Counted from the first letter of the stretch, positions 36,571 through 49,852 are shown. The stretch: DNA of 64,000 nt from Coleophoma eucalyptorum (GCA_026120035.1 JALRME010000045.1:171934-235933), one strand, 5' to 3'. A program made the numbers and translations. The notes: generated by a model not told the origin, from the sequence alone.

Positions 36571-38144
36571 AGCCTGGATATATTCATCGTCTTCCCCTGG
36601 CGATGCGATTGGAAGAACAGAAAGCCTTCAGGGCAAAATTGTTAAGGAAATAAACCCTTATAAGAGAGACCGACATTCTAGGAAGACAAAGAGAAAGATA
36701 TGGCTGTTGGATGAGAAAGTTACCTATGGAAATCGTGCCTACTCGCTTCAGCATGCAAAGAACAATACCAACATTCGTTATGCACTCATCCACGCTAATA
36801 GAGAAAATACTTATCAATTCCCTCGTTTTCTGCAGCCGATGAGATATGATTGATCTCAAAAGAGAAAACAAATTGAGGAAGCAGAGAAAGGGGAAAGAAG
36901 AAGGAAATAAGTGTGGATGAGGGAGTGTGATCGACTAACCCACAATCCTTGTGCGGTAACAGGAAAAGAAATAGGACCGTGAACACCTCAAAAGTGCGGA
37001 TGCGTGTCAACACAGAGAGATGGAGAATACCTATCTCTCATAAAGAGCGTCACTCTTCTCTGATAGGCCATAGATTTTGTCAGCCTCAAAAAAGAAAACG
37101 GAAGCGGCAACTTCTTGTCCATGTCACACTTGGAGGGGGAAACCGTTTCGAGAGGCAAGACCGACAGGCAACTTGCAGACTTGGCGAGCGGCCTGAGCCA
37201 TCTTTCCCCCCAAAATAACCCAATCTCTTCGGTTTCCTGATACAATTCTACTGCGATTCCAAACAGTAACAGTTTTCCCCGTGAGTACCACCGGAGTTAC
37301 TCTACTTAAGCTTAAATCCTTAGAGCCCTATAACGGCATACCTACAGTATGCAGTATATAGTTTCAGGGTGTAGCATGTCGCATAGTTAGCGGTCGCTCT
37401 GATCTACCCAGACTAACCCTAACTCTTTTTCTCCACAACCTAAAAACTCGAGATAGGAAGACTCCGCAGCAGCCGTAGATCGTGGTTAACTTAACATATA
37501 GGAGGACGATATAGGTATGTGATTTCATACGTACTTTACTGATCTTCTCAAAAGCTGATCAGATGGAACTTTCCCGTTCTTTACTGAACACTCGATATTT
37601 GAGGAAGATCTAGTTGTCAATCATCCAATATAGTTTGCGTCTTCATGGATTTCTTCTCGCTGAGGTTAGAAAATATCAACATGATTTGGCAAGAAAATTG
37701 ATAAAGCTAGAATTTGCAGTATCTATTTTATTAAATATTGGGTATCTTTTGAACCAGTAGTAGACTAGCTACTTTCTTAACTGTTGTTTTTATCCACACT
37801 ACCAGACTGTGGATATAGCCGTGATCAAACACTTCGGGTCTTTCTTCAGATTCCATCTGACATTCTTTATCGTGTGCTCATTGTATGAATGGCGCGCCTC
37901 ATCTTCCCTCGTAGTCCTTAATCTCAGCTCTTTTGTTGATGCTGCTGTATCCTCCGTAGTTCCTTCCGGCCTGGCGGTGAAAAATCCCCTTCCATCAGGA
38001 CTCAGATGTAGAACAACTTCATTCTGCTTGGCGCTTTGCGCGGCTATCCGTTCTATCAATAGGCGGATTCAAAATGCATTTGTAGCATTATAATTCATCG
38101 CATGACCTTCATCGTGGTGTCTACTACTTCCACCCATCTGTCTT
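36571..38144. other. Intergenic
   Basis: About 1.6 kb without a supported gene. An 86-codon minus-strand frame at 37799-38059 has protein-like composition but no ATG. The sequence 37400-37430 contains TAACCCTAAC, too short to call a telomere-type repeat. Confidence 0.35.
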
Positions 38145-39303
38145 TCAAACAGACTCCCGAGGAGTTTGTGCCATCGCCGGAAGGGGAGTCATTGGTGATG
38201 GAGGAATGGCGTACTTCAATGGCTTTGTGGATCCCGTAGAGTTTCCTCTATCTTTTCTCGGCCTTGTGTCGTTGGAGCCGATGTAAATGTGTGGAGGAGG
38301 TGGTGAGTTTCTGGTGGGTGGGCGAATCGATTTCCGTCTAAAGATGAAGAATGCCAACAGGCACACGATCGTAATTCCGATTGCGCCTCCAACTACTCCC
38401 CCAACTATAATACCAGTAGGCAATTGCTGTGGTGCATCCGACACCTCGCCCGATGAATCAGCAATCGTGATAATAGTCTTGTCAGCGGAAATAGTGGAAT
38501 CAGCATCGCTGGAGGGTGTTGGAGTCGATATTCCACTAGATGAAATTGGAACAGTGGTAGGGAGAGAGCTGTCGCTCGTTGGAAATGGCAGAGAGCTGGT
38601 GAAAGCCATAGTAGAAAGGGCTCGATTGCTTTGTCCGTCGAATGTTGTTCGAGCTAATTGATAACCAGATACGAGTACTGAATCGCAGAAGTAATCAACA
38701 ACACCTTCGAGCGGAAATTTAATTGAATTGCAGTAAGGCGCCGAAGCTGCTGTGCTTTGAGGCTGTTAGCATCCTGACCTACTTGCGACTCAAGCTGATA
38801 CCGGATAAACATACCATTTTTGGATGAAACTATCGCGTTTACAATCGTCACCACAAGCACTGGCAGTATAGAATTGATCGTAGTCGACACAGCCTCTTCG
38901 AATACCACAGTTTTCGTTGTTACAGCACCCAACAGCGCCGTAGGTGCTCCCTGTGAGTGGAAATAGTACGCAGCTATCAGTAGTGGGACAGCGAAATTCT
39001 CCTTCTGCAACGATGATGAGCTTTGATGTCGTGTAATTTATCAGATCACTTACCGGGGAGGCCACTTATATATCCACAAGTATTATCCGCAGCAACATAA
39101 ACGCTTTGTTGGTTATTTTGGCGATTTCGCAATTCAGATGACAGTCTTGGAGCAGCAGTGGGCCGTGGTGATATCTGGCCGAACCTCAAGAGTTTCCCCT
39201 CAATATCCGCGACAGGTGTAGCACTTGGCGCATTAAAAGCCAACGCGGTCGTCAGGGAAGCAAGGGCAGCACACGAGAACATGTGAGACAGAAGGGAAAA
39301 CAT
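38145..39303 (-). CDS. Type I membrane protein with Cys-rich ectodomain (sensor-like)
   Basis: Probably a cell-surface or wall-associated protein. Exons are 39054-39303, 38815-39004 and 38145-38754, giving 349 residues. It has a signal peptide (about 1-22, MFSLLSHMFSCAALASL), then a Cys-rich segment: TCGYISGLPG, RCPTTDSC, GAVGCCNNENC, GCVDYDQFYTASACGDDC, and KCTAASAPYC formed by splicing. This series is common to a family of fungal surface proteins. A Ser/Thr-rich stalk leads to one membrane helix at about 261-285 (GIIVGGVVGGAIGITIVCLL) and a basic, Pro-rich tail. The second intron ends in the weak acceptor AAAG, but a GCTAACA branch site lies ten bases before and only this acceptor keeps the frame. 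The ligand and role are unknown. Confidence 0.75.
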
Positions 39304-40465
39304 AGTGACCGTTCCCGAGAATACAGAAATGTCAGCATCAGATTGCGAATGGAATGAGCAGGGCTTTAAGAACATCCATTTAGAATGTCGAGGCACTGCT
39401 CAGAAAATCCAAGCCTTGTTGTTGAGCCGTAGTCTCACAAGAAAGAAGACAAGCAGGACAAGCCTCGTCTTATTGATATTGCTGCAATAGCCTTGAAGGC
39501 ACAAATGACTTAAAACGGCCCTGTACTGACATCATGACCAATTACCATCGCCCGGACAGCATTCGCTATGCAGAGGACAAGAGAAAGGAGGTTTGTAAAG
39601 GACTGCTAACTCAGCCTTGGCTCGGAGAGGAGTGTGTAAATGACTCCCTCTTTGCGACTGCTGCCAATGGGAAGAGTGCAGGATTGGAAGATAAGCCGCT
39701 GAGCAGCCACTAGTTTCTTGGAAGGTGATTATTCTGATTCTGCTGGTAGGAAGATAGTCAGTGTGCCAAGTGCACAAAATTGGGTTTAAGATGGCCAAGC
39801 GCGCAAGTTCCCTCAGAAAAAGGAAGAGTGTTACGGCAAGGAATTCTGCGGCAGAGGAACAAGAGGTTGCTTACAGCCGCCAAGCCAGCGCTGTCGCACA
39901 CTGGGAGCACTGGGATATGCGTTTTGCTGCCAAGCGGTCTTGGTAGGTTCTTGGATCCTTGGGTCTTCGTACTCCTTATGAATTCAACTATTTCGTCCAC
40001 TTTGCCTGCAAAGATGCCGGCCATGCAAGAGGCATGGCGTTAAAGCAGCATAAAAGCAAGAGTCTGCGAGCGTCTCTGCGCCTCTGCGTCTCTTCGCCAT
40101 TATCTCAGAGTCTTGTCACGAGGTCAACCCAGGTACCAAGTTGAAACCTGGAGTGCTGACTGCACGATGATCGATCGTCCTTCGCTGGTTGCGAACTTAC
40201 CATGGCTTAAAACACATCCTCCAAGGTTGATGGAGTGAGCAGCTCCCTGGTTGTGGAGTCCGGAATAACGTTTGCTTTGACTTCGCATCCCCACTCAAGT
40301 ATATTGTATTAATCACGTGTGGTATACGCTTGCCTTCTTTGAGAAGTCCTCTCAACTGCTCGATAAAAGTATCCACGACGCGTCTCCTCGCCAAGAAGCT
40401 TTGCCGAGCGTGTCTTCCCCCTCCGCCAACCCAAAACCCACACCACCACTCCTTCAGATGCCTCC
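39304..40465. other. Intergenic between divergent genes
   Basis: No gene is supported. Overlapping open frames on both strands around 39760-40040 are shadows of each other and show no family content. The last 150 bases before 40466 are C-rich, consistent with a leader. Confidence 0.35.
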
Positions 40466-41865
40466 ATGACAGACCTCATAGTCGTCTTGCCTGGCTTCCC
40501 AACTCAAGACTATCTGCGCCTTCTACCCTCTCTTGAGAGACATCAGATCACTACCGCTGACCTCGTCACGCTTGAAGCCGTGGACGTTGCAAAACGCGCT
40601 CAGCTGCCGATTCTTGATGTGAAGAGATTGTGCGATAGGATTCTCGAAGCGCTACAGGATGGTCTCAACGTCAATGGGCCAACAAAGCAGGCAGATGGCA
40701 ATGCCATATCTCTGAAGAAAAATGGTCATGATGTTTTGAGTGCGTGGAACACGATCAGCACTCTCGATGACAAGCTGGATTTAGTTCTAGGTGGCGGCAT
40801 TCCTACAGGATATATCACCGAAGTGACCGGCGAAAGGTATGCTGCTCATCTTTGTGGCGCAAAGTTGTATATCTAACAGCACTCAGTGGTGCAGGAAAAA
40901 CACAATTCCTTTTAACTCTACTTCTTGCAGTACAGCTACCCGAGCCTCGAGGGCTTTCAAGCCATGCGATATACATATCCACAGAAAGTGCACTCCCAAC
41001 CACACGCCTTTCTCAATTGCTGAGATCCCACCCCACCATACTCTCCTCACACCCCCTACCAACACTCGACGCTATTCACAGCATCGTGACGCCCGACCTC
41101 GAATCACAAGATCATATTCTCCGATTTCAAGTCCCAGTAGCGATCCGACAATATGGCATCCGGCTCATTATCCTCGACTCCGTAGCAGCCAACTACCGTG
41201 CTGAGTTTGAGCGGCCTGGCGCCCAGAAATCAGGAGCGAATATGGCACAACGAAGTGCAGATCTAGTGAAACTTGGACATCTTTTGAGAGATATCGCTCG
41301 AGAACATAATATAGCGATCGTAGTTGCGAACCAAGTCGCAGATCGATTCTCCATTGGAGGAGGTAATAGCAGCCCGATGGCGCTGCGGAACATACAGAGT
41401 AGTCCACTAGCATATCGCAGCGGCGTTGGGGAGGTTCATTTCCCATCCAGCTCCATTCCCGGCCCATCATCCTCAATAACTGCAACTATTTCCTCATCCA
41501 ATGATCACATGTCTCTGGACCACCAACAGCGCTGGTTCACAGGCTGGGGCGACTCCCCGCAGCACATGTACTCTCAAGACTTGAAGACCCCTAGTTTAGG
41601 CCTGGTTTGGACGACGCAAATAGCTTGTCGAATTGCACTGATCAAGAAACCGGTGTACGGTCGTGGAATTCTGTCTGAAGAGGATAGTGAACATGGCGAG
41701 ACGGTGTTGAAAAAATGGCGGCGATGGATGAAAATTGCCTTTGCACCTCATGCACCAAGCACCGGACCAGGACTTGAGGGTGCTGTGGAGTTTGAAATAC
41801 TGCGGAAAGGCTTGCTGTCTGTGAAGGAGGAGTCAAAAGAAGACGAGGGCCATAGTCTTACTTGA
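40466..41865 (+). CDS. rad57: RecA/Rad51-family DNA repair protein, Rad57-like
   Basis: A Rad51 paralog that helps load or stabilise Rad51 filaments in homologous recombination. Exons are 40466-40836 and 40887-41865, giving 449 residues. The intron falls exactly in the Walker A motif, which splicing restores as GESGAGKT (122-129). Walker B is IRLIILDSVAANYRAEF with D221. Also present are ISTLDDKLDLVLGGGIPTGYITEVTGE before the P-loop, ADLVKLGHLLRDIAREHNIAIVVANQ, and a C-terminal part SLGLVWTTQIACRIALIKK. Between them is a Ser-rich insert (PSSSIPGPSSSITATISSS). Rad57 rather than Rad55 or XRCC3 is the best guess from length and the AANYRAEF segment; the assignment within paralogs is less sure than the superfamily. 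Confidence 0.88.
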
Positions 41866-42209
41866 TGTCATTCAGTGTTGAAAAACGTCACCGTAAACGG
41901 AAACTCTCTCAACTTGTCTTAATTAAAGTATAACTTGCTTGAGAGCCTAGGCTTTTGAAGTGGGTTACTCTAGGATTGAAGTGATTAAGGCTCTTGCTAT
42001 ATGCATCTATGTTTAGATAGTCCCGCATCGTATACTCGTAGACTCGTCTCCTCATATTCCATCAAACGCATAGCGTGTACCGTACCGTATCTCATACAAA
42101 GCAATATAGATCTTTCAAGCGCAACTCTACCGATTCGCTAATAACCATTATACCGAGGAGTCCCAAATGTGCTCGCTAACAACGTACAAGTAGAAACACA
42201 AACAGCAAA
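41866..42209. other. Short intergenic between convergent genes
   Basis: 344 bases holding the 3' flanks of the Rad57-like and lipase genes. Nothing else is seen. Confidence 0.4.
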
Positions 42210-44500
42210 TTAAGGCAACAACATATCATCCTCGTCAGCAGAACTCTGACTCTCCTCACCCGCACTCGTGGCCTCCTTGCCCTCGGCCCGATCATCAATC
42301 CAAGGGGCAACATCCTCGCATCCAGTGGGGACACGCACTTGGTCTCGTACATTACACGTCTGCCACAAGACGCTTTTGACCTCAGAGCCAACTTTCTCAA
42401 TCGCATCCATGGCCCAGATAACATCAAGATGCTCATACTCCTCAATAACCTTGGAGTGGACGATACGCGCATGGGGTTCTCGCCCGTGCTTGAATCGACG
42501 CAGGAGTTTGCGGCCATCGACAAGATCGTCTGTACCTGCCACCCAGAAGGCGAAGGGGGGAACTTTCTCATTGTACCATGCCTTAGATCCTTTGGGCTGT
42601 TTTTCGTGTGCTCTGTGTTGGAGACCTGGTGAGTTGGGTCCGGATGAGTTGCCGGCAATGTTGTGGTAGTATTCTGCCAGCCTATCTTCTTCTTCTTCTC
42701 TCCTGCTGTCTTCTCGTGTGGCTAAGATGCATTTTTGCTGCGCGAAGCATTCTCGTCCGAGCCACCAACGCATGCTTTCTGCGCTTACGTAGACGGGTGC
42801 GAATATGAACATTCGATCTCGAAGTTCTCGATCCCATCGATCATCGGTCCAGTTGAATAAGAATGAGAACACGCGATAGCCCATGGCGCCGTACAGCCTA
42901 CCTGGGATCCAACGGTGCATGGTCATCATCAGTGGTATGAACGCATGGATGCCAAAAATGAGTCTGAAGAATGCTGGTGATATGATCCGCATAAATTTAA
43001 AGTATGCTTTTCCGATCCTGTATCCAGGTTAACTAGAGGGTTTTGCAAGTCACGACAGGGAGTAATGTTGCAAATCCGTAAACAGCGTGGAGGGATAACT
43101 TACAAGGGTCCAGCATATGCGGCTGGAGCAAGGCCACAGAAGACTGTTAACTTTTCGCCGAGTTCTGGGCGCTGCTCCTTTGCCAAAGCCACCAGGGTTT
43201 GTGTAGTGCCTTGAGAATGGCAGATCAAGCCAAGTTTCTCAAATCCGGTCTCAGAGAGAACTCGAGATACCAATGCAGGAAGATCCATCACACCCATCTG
43301 TCGAATATTCCATGCCCACATCCTTGGATCATCGTAGGTGAGTTTTGTATGTTGTGGATTGAAACCACATCTATTGTTACCAAGCCACACATCATATCCA
43401 GCTTTGCACAAGTAGAAAGCTAGAGAATCGTCGTCATTTGTGCAGTAGGCACCCGCACTTTGGAGGAGACCGTGAATCATAAGAACTGGAAATTTTGGTT
43501 TCTGAGAAGGTCGAGGAGTCTGGCTTGGTGGAACATCCGTAAAGAGGGTAGGGCCACGTGCTGCTCGCCCAGCTGCTGAGACTGGCGTGTACTCCTTTGG
43601 GTTGTACACATGCCACAGATCAATAATGAAACCATCTTCAGTCTGCACCTTGTATTCTTCCACATCCAGCCCTACTCTTCGGGCATAGTATCCGACATCA
43701 CATATCAGAGGATCCGGCCCACCTTCAGTTGGTTCAAACCCAGCATTCTCCTGTGCTTCGTTCTCATTATCATCCATTCTGGTCTGTGACCGCCTCCTCT
43801 TACTCTTCTTCTTCCACGCCTTATTCTCTTCCTTCCTTGCAATTCTCCGCCGTTTCTCCTCCTCGTGGAAAGGTCTCCTGGCGTCTGGGTTGCGAAATGT
43901 GAGGCGAAGCCAAATATGATTAAACATCAGAGGCAGGCTTGTAAACGCTGACCCCAAAACTATTACACCAAGAAACATTGTCGATAGAAAGAAAGAAGAA
44001 GCACGGAAAGTCCAGCATTGAATATCTCGGGTTAAGGACGAGGGGCCATATAGAGGAAGAGGTGGAAATAGAGGATTGGTTCGCGACGGAGGCATAGCTC
44101 GTCGTAGTGAGCCTTCCCCAGATCTTTGTATGGTTGCAGCATGATCTGTCGGTGAAGCTTCTTCGGAATCTTGGTTATTGTCATGATGCGAACTGGCTAC
44201 AGCGCCTGCCCTGCTGGACTCGCCCTCGATTTGATCCTTGAGTGCGTTCAGCTTTTCGGCTTCCGCAAGAGGTACCTCAGGTAACCGTCCTCCGTCTGCC
44301 GTAACGATGATAGGGTCTTGCGGTGTGATGAACTCGGCCTTGACCGCAACATCGCCGGACTCTCCAGTCTTTTCGTCCGGCAGCTTATGTGATAATTTTT
44401 GGGCTTGTTGGGCATATTGTATCGCTGCGACCGAATCTATAGCGGTCGAGGAGGATGCCGCCGACTGGGGGTTCGCAGACGTCGGGCGGGTATCGCCCAT
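42210..44500 (-). CDS. Steryl ester hydrolase / triacylglycerol lipase-type (Yeh/Tgl1-like) membrane lipase
   Basis: Expected to release sterols and fatty acids from lipid stores or at the plasma membrane. Exons are 43104-44500 and 42210-43017, giving 734 residues. A disordered N-terminus is followed by one hydrophobic anchor (FFLSTMFLGVIVLGSAFTSL), a highly basic stretch (RRRIARKEENKAWKKKSKRR) and an abhydrolase-lipase region (EEYKVQTEDGFIIDLWHVYN). The oxyanion segment is VLMIHGLLQSAGAYC; the nucleophile is S429 in CHSQGTTQ. The acid and His are probably in FWVAGTDDLVDGRKL and YEHLDVIWAMDA. The tail is acidic and Ser-rich. Splicing of exon 1 to exon 2 restores GPLIGKAYFKFM. Whether it prefers steryl esters or triacylglycerol is not visible. 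Confidence 0.88.
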
Positions 44501-47467
44501 GATTGGGTTCGTTATCGGGCGTAAAGTGATTGCCGCAGGCTCTCGAACATGACACGGTGCGAAGTAAAGATGCTTCGATTAGCTATGTACAGAAAGGGGT
44601 GAGTAAAAGATATATGTCGCCGCAAAGAAACAAATGGAATATGTTATGTTGGTGAAGTGGTTATAAACAGAAGTAGAAATGGCACACGCGCAACCCACAA
44701 TTTCCCCAAACGCAGGTGTTTTGGAAATTATTGAACGAGACGGGAAGATAGCCATGTCATCGGACGTACCACCAGACCTGTTTGGGCATCGGCATCCCAG
44801 TACTGAGGCACCCCAAGCGATGGTGATTGGCCAACAACGCTAAACGTGGAAAGCACGTACTTTCAATTGCCATCATTTCCCAGGATCACAATGGGCCATG
44901 ACATGTGCAAAATCCAAAAGGTTGGCTATCTCGCTTTCGTATCAGCTCTTTATCTTGTCTCTTTTGCCGCTCGGCCATTGCCGCTCAGCTCGTTTCCTGC
45001 TGTTTCTCTCTACGCAAGCCCTCACAGCCCCCACAGAGACGCCATGCTGTCGCAACTCTGCTCCTGCAAACGACCATGCTTGGCTGCTGGCATTGCCCCT
45101 TCCGCCACTAGCCACGGGTACAACGGTTGTGTCGTTCCCGAGACGTTCAGAGACATACGAGACGCTGCATCTTATTTTTATGGACTTAATCATCCAAGCC
45201 AAAAATAAGACGATGTGGCTCTTAGGCACCAAGCAGCCTGAACAGAGTCGTTGCCAATGGTATCTAATATAATGGAGGAGTATCGGAGGACGAAAGCAGA
45301 AATGTTGGACCAATGTCTCTGCTTCCTCACTGTTTTGGGGATCTGCCATATTTCTACGCCTTGGGCTAAGCAGTCTCCGGTGTATGATCATGACCGTTAC
45401 ACAACGTCCCCACGTATCGAGTCTGTAACTAGCCTGTAATTCCTGTGATATGAGGCTTGCATTTAGATGGATGGTGCATAAAACCGATACGACATATTTG
45501 GGAAGGTCCAATGTACATCGGAGTCCTACGATCTTGAAAAGCATGTGGTCGCTTCATCCGAAGTCTCATAAGAGTGTTTCGTCAATTATGCCCTAGTGGT
45601 ATTTCTGGTTTCTTTTTTCATGGCATGTATTCTTTCTTAACACCCGCTTGGCGAATCCTACACTCTCTCCAATAAACTCGTCTTGTAGAAGATGCGTACA
45701 ATATCGGACGATGTGCATAAAGGTCGTGCCCATGACGAAACAACGTCACTAGTCATTTACGAGAACCATAAAGTATATCCAAAGGTTCCGTGCCGTATAC
45801 TGAATATTTCAATTGGAGCTATGAAAGTTTGTGTCTTATCATGTCATTTCTTCATTTGACTCGGCCTCAGTTTCGCAAGACTTCTCGTATATTGTCGCCA
45901 TCTACTGGTTCAAGGGACATTGAAAAAAGGCTGCCATTTGAAGAGCGGGGAAATGTGGGGCATCTCTTCTGCTACACTGTAGGAATAGTAACCTCTATCC
46001 TCCATATATCTTCGGTTCAAGCTCAAATCATCCTCAATGGATGCACCTGGGTCTGAATAAGCGAGCACACTGCCACAGTTGCCGTGGCCGACTCGGTATG
46101 TAGACGAACGCTGGCCTGGAAAGTAATCCTCGCAACTACAGCCCAGACTAATCACAGACGTGCAGGAACTGTTGGGGATGAGAGGTCTGTTTCTAACTGG
46201 CCCGGATCGAGTGGCCCTTGAAAGACAGGCAGTAATCATGCGCAGAGACAATGACGTTCTTCACGAATGATCTCGAAAGATAGAGCCAAACACCATTAGA
46301 AGTTACATCAACATGTGGAGCTTGGTATCAAACAAGTTCCTCCTTTAACGCCACTCTATCTAAGCGTAGCTACAGCTCTATTGTTATTTCGAAAACATAT
46401 TTATATGGCAGCCTTTGGAAGAACGCGTTCCGTGATCCAACTCGAACCAATTGCTGCGATAGACAACGATGGTGAGGTATTTAATTTCAGGTGTAAACTG
46501 AGTATATTGAATTCAGCCTGGAGGCTCGAATTTATATCTCCAAACTAGTACAAATCACAAGATTTTGGGCAGGCTGAGGGATAATAATGCTTTGAGATCA
46601 AGTGAGAAGAAGAAATGAAAATATGGCCATCCAGGCAGGTCTGGGAGCCCAGAATAAGCAAGTAGTACCTGTGTGGAATACACGCATCTGGTATCGATTA
46701 TGCCATAAATTGATTTTGGTATATGCATTATGGCGTCATTACAAGGTACAAGTCATATATTGGTTTTCCATATGGGATATCGATGCTTGCATTTCCGTTG
46801 GTAAATACTTCACGGTCCGTGGAATTGACGTCAAGCGAGTAGACATGAGGCAAAAATCCGAAGAATGTACCGACGATGAGAGTAGACGACGAGCTGGGAG
46901 GAAGGTAAACCTACAAAGTATGCAGAATCGAGAATACGGCTAGTCATAACAGTGCTAGTGAATCTGGAATTGTGAGCTTACATGCTGCCTTATTCGCGTT
47001 TCATTGTAACATTAGGTGTATGGTATGCTCCTGTTGGTGCCGCCTTCAGGGCAGGGCGAATTGGCTTACGTCAGCAGAGCACTCTTTCCTATTAGTAGGT
47101 TCGGGGCAGTTTTGGGTTCTCAGGGGTAGAAATAAGTAGCAGAAATTGATACCACATGGCTTGAAAAACTACAGAAATAATTAGTTTAGCTGGATTGCTA
47201 CAGGTTTCTCATAAATTCAAGCAGAAAGCCGTTCAGAAGATGTATGATCGCTATATGGAAAGATTATATGGTCAGAGGCAACCTGAGGGAGGATTGGGGG
47301 CGGCGTTATGGCTAGTGTCAATTTCTTACCCAGCGAGTTTGGGTATGGTGGGACAAGCGAGACACTAGCTGGTATACTGCGGTACATAGTGATCGGCTCC
47401 TACCAACCCTTCGGAGCAAGTCCAATCCATCAACTTCATTCAGCTGGATGCACTTACATCATCCATC
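44501..47467. other. Long gene-free stretch upstream of the Zn2Cys6 gene
   Basis: About 3 kb with no supported gene. Frames up to 200 codons (minus strand, 44942-45544) overlap plus-strand frames and have no recognisable domain or intron structure. From about 45600 the base composition becomes more AT-rich. Confidence 0.4.
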
Positions 47468-49053
47468 ATGCCTACCACCGTAACACCAACGAGGGTCAGG
47501 TCCGGTTCCAGTAAATCAAGAGGTGGATGCTTAACTTGCAAGGTAGAATCAGACGAGCGGTTCACTTGGTGCTGAGTAACTGATCATCATAGGCTCGGAG
47601 AATTAAATGCGATGAAGTAAAGCCCAGTTGTCTACGTTGTATAAATACCGGCCGCACCTGCGATGGTTATCGCATCCCAGAACGCAAGCCTAGAATACGG
47701 CTCTTGTCCAGCAGTTTACCAGGTGATACTAAGGAGCGACGAGCACTCCATTTCTTTATTACGTGTACCGCTCCTGGTCTCACCGGCTACCTGCCATCCC
47801 TGGGCTTCTGGGAACAGACTGTCATCCAAGCCTGCATAGCTGAACCAGCCTTACGACATACAGCAGTAGCAATTGGCTCCTTTCATGAATTGCTCTGCAC
47901 TAATAACCAGGAGAACAGACACGATGTCTCCCTGTACTCACTCCAGCAGTATTCTAAATCAATTCGGCACATTAACCGGCCATACGTGAAGAATTCCAAA
48001 GCATACAGGCCTGAGCTTATCCTATTATCATGCGTTCTCTACGTGTGTTTCGACAGTCTTCGAGATCAGCAAGAGATCGCTCACCACCACCTCCGAGCTG
48101 GTCTCAATATTATTTCGCAGTGGAAGAAAGGCCGAATCAAGCTATCTGACGACACTGAGCATCTTGTCAAGCATGTCCTAATTCCCCTCTTCACCCGGCT
48201 TGGGATTCAAGCAGGGTTGTTCTTATCCCCAACTAATGTTGATAATGTCGTTCCAATATGGACTTATCTTTTTGAAATGAACGGGGCCGAACATCTCAAT
48301 TGTACGAGCATGGAAGAAGCAACTCGAGAACTCGAAATCATAATCAGCAAAGTCATGTATGTCTTCTCCCGGCCAGCAACGGTTGAACGTCCGGATCGAG
48401 TTCGCAATTTCTCAGCACTCCTTCAACGCTGCAAGACTTTAGAAACCTTTCTGAGCAGCCACGACCTGGCAGCGATGTCGAAAACAGACTTGCACGCCGC
48501 AACCCTCATCAAAATTTATCTCCTCATGCTCGTAATCCTCGCAAGGAAGCGGACCTTTAACTGCCTCTCTCCCACGCCCGACGATACCGAACCTCCAGAG
48601 CTCAACGACGACTTCCAGACAATGATAAACCTGATTCGATCACTCATATCAACCACCACCTTCACCGCCTCCACATCCAAATCTTCCTTCGTATCCAATA
48701 TCGGTGTCATAATACCGCTCTACATCACTGTAGTGCACAGCAGAAATGTCGCACTCCGTTACGCAGCCTTAGGACTACTTAAGCTGGCGCCGAGAAAGGA
48801 AGGAATGTGGGATTCTTTGCAGGTTACGCAGGTCTGTGAGCGTGTCTTAGCTGTGGAGGTGGAGCGGAAACTGATGGAGGCAAAAGAACATCAGGGACAT
48901 AATGAAAAATTGATCCAGGTTAAGGCAAATCTGGTTGCTGATAATGTACTGTCAAATGAGTATGCGGTGGAGTTAGTGTTTAAGTCTGAAAACCGTGGGG
49001 AGGATGGTGAGCAGGTACAAATGAGGTCGGAGTGGCTGACTATTGTTTCATGA
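47468..49053 (+). CDS. Zn(II)2Cys6 transcription factor
   Basis: A fungal regulator with a binuclear zinc cluster. Exons are 47468-47542 and 47593-49053, giving 511 residues. The zinc cluster is C21-x2-C24-x6-C31-x6-C38-x2-C41-x6-C48 (GGCLTCK, ARRIKCDEVKPSCLRC); the 50-nt intron interrupts it after the second Cys, a common place in this family. Basic residues follow (RIPERKPRIRL). The rest (HFFITCTAPGLTGYLPSLGF, LRHTAVAIGSFHELL, LLSCVLYVCFDSLRDQQEIA) matches the fungal transcription factor middle region. A transporter gene lies 1 kb downstream on the opposite strand, with a 5S gene between. The target genes are unknown. Confidence 0.93.
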
Positions 49054-49733
49054 CAGAAGAAGTTTACCATCACGGTTGCAGTCATCTTGTTCCCATCTAT
49101 TTGTTCATGTGCAACCTAGACTTTTCTTGAGCAGGCTATCTGACATAGCATGGCCAGAACAAACGCGATGCGTTGAATTGACCTTTCGCACCGTACAACA
49201 AAGTCCTCTAACCTATGGTGAATCGAAGGAAAATTTTACGCTACACTGGTAACTACATGGTGTAGTTTTGGCATTCCGTCCTCGGGTTGTGCTTAGAAGT
49301 GTGCCTGTGGAGAGCCTCTCAACTTTCTATAATTTCTCTACAGCGAGAAATAATAGGCCCAAGGATGTTCTTCTCAAAAATAATGATATTAGACCTCTTC
49401 GTCCTATGCAAATGCCCGCGAGAGTGCTTCTTGCCGCAAGAAGAGTGTTCAGGTAGAGAACTACAAAATTTCCACTCTTCCCATTTCTCTAAGTCAAGGC
49501 TCAAGCTTGATGTATTACTATAGTAAGTCTCTCAAATAAAGTTAAAAAATTAGAGGCAGAGGCATGCCAAGTTGAACAGGGGTGTCTGTCTTGGCATTCC
49601 AAGCTTAGTGAAATAGTTTATAATCGCAAATCCAATCTCTTAAAAGTTATCTAGGATACGAAGAGCGTTTCATATGGTGGCTCCTCACCAATACGATGGT
49701 TAGAGAAGCAAAAGAAGAAAAGAAAACACAAAA
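49054..49733. other. Intergenic, AT-rich
   Basis: 3' flank of the Zn2Cys6 gene. No gene is supported; frames around 49268-49523 overlap on both strands. Confidence 0.35.
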
Positions 49734-49852
49734 ACATACAACAGTAGGTATTCGCTGGTGGTCACCCACCCAACTACTAATCTACCGATCTGAGGCTTGT
49801 GTATGGCAGAGCGGACGGGATGCCCAATTCTCCTCAGTCTATGGTCGTATGT
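49734..49852 (-). rRNA. 5S ribosomal RNA, complete
   Basis: The minus strand reads ACATACGACCATAGACTGAG at the 5' end and GCGAATACCTACTGTTGTATGT at the 3' end (shown here as the last bases), 119 nt in all, with paired ACATAC/GTATGT termini. The internal promoter and loop sequences (GGGCATCCCGTCCGCTCTGC, AGATTAGTAGTTGGGTGGGT, GACCACCAGCGAAT) match Neurospora-type fungal 5S. Just past the 3' end the minus strand has TTTTGTGTTTTCTTTT, a Pol III terminator. A TATA-like AT-rich stretch precedes the 5' end. Dispersed single 5S genes are normal in filamentous ascomycetes. Confidence 0.97.

Noticed and set aside
37400..37430. Telomere-like TAACCCTAAC
   Set aside because: Less than two repeat units; chance occurrence.
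37799..38059. Minus-strand frame with protein-like composition (LHLSPDGRGFFTARPEG)
   Set aside because: No ATG, no convincing splice sites to extend it; may be a gene fragment but cannot be supported.
44942..45544. Minus-strand open frame of 200 codons
   Set aside because: It overlaps plus-strand frames of similar length, has no domain, and its composition looks like random translation.
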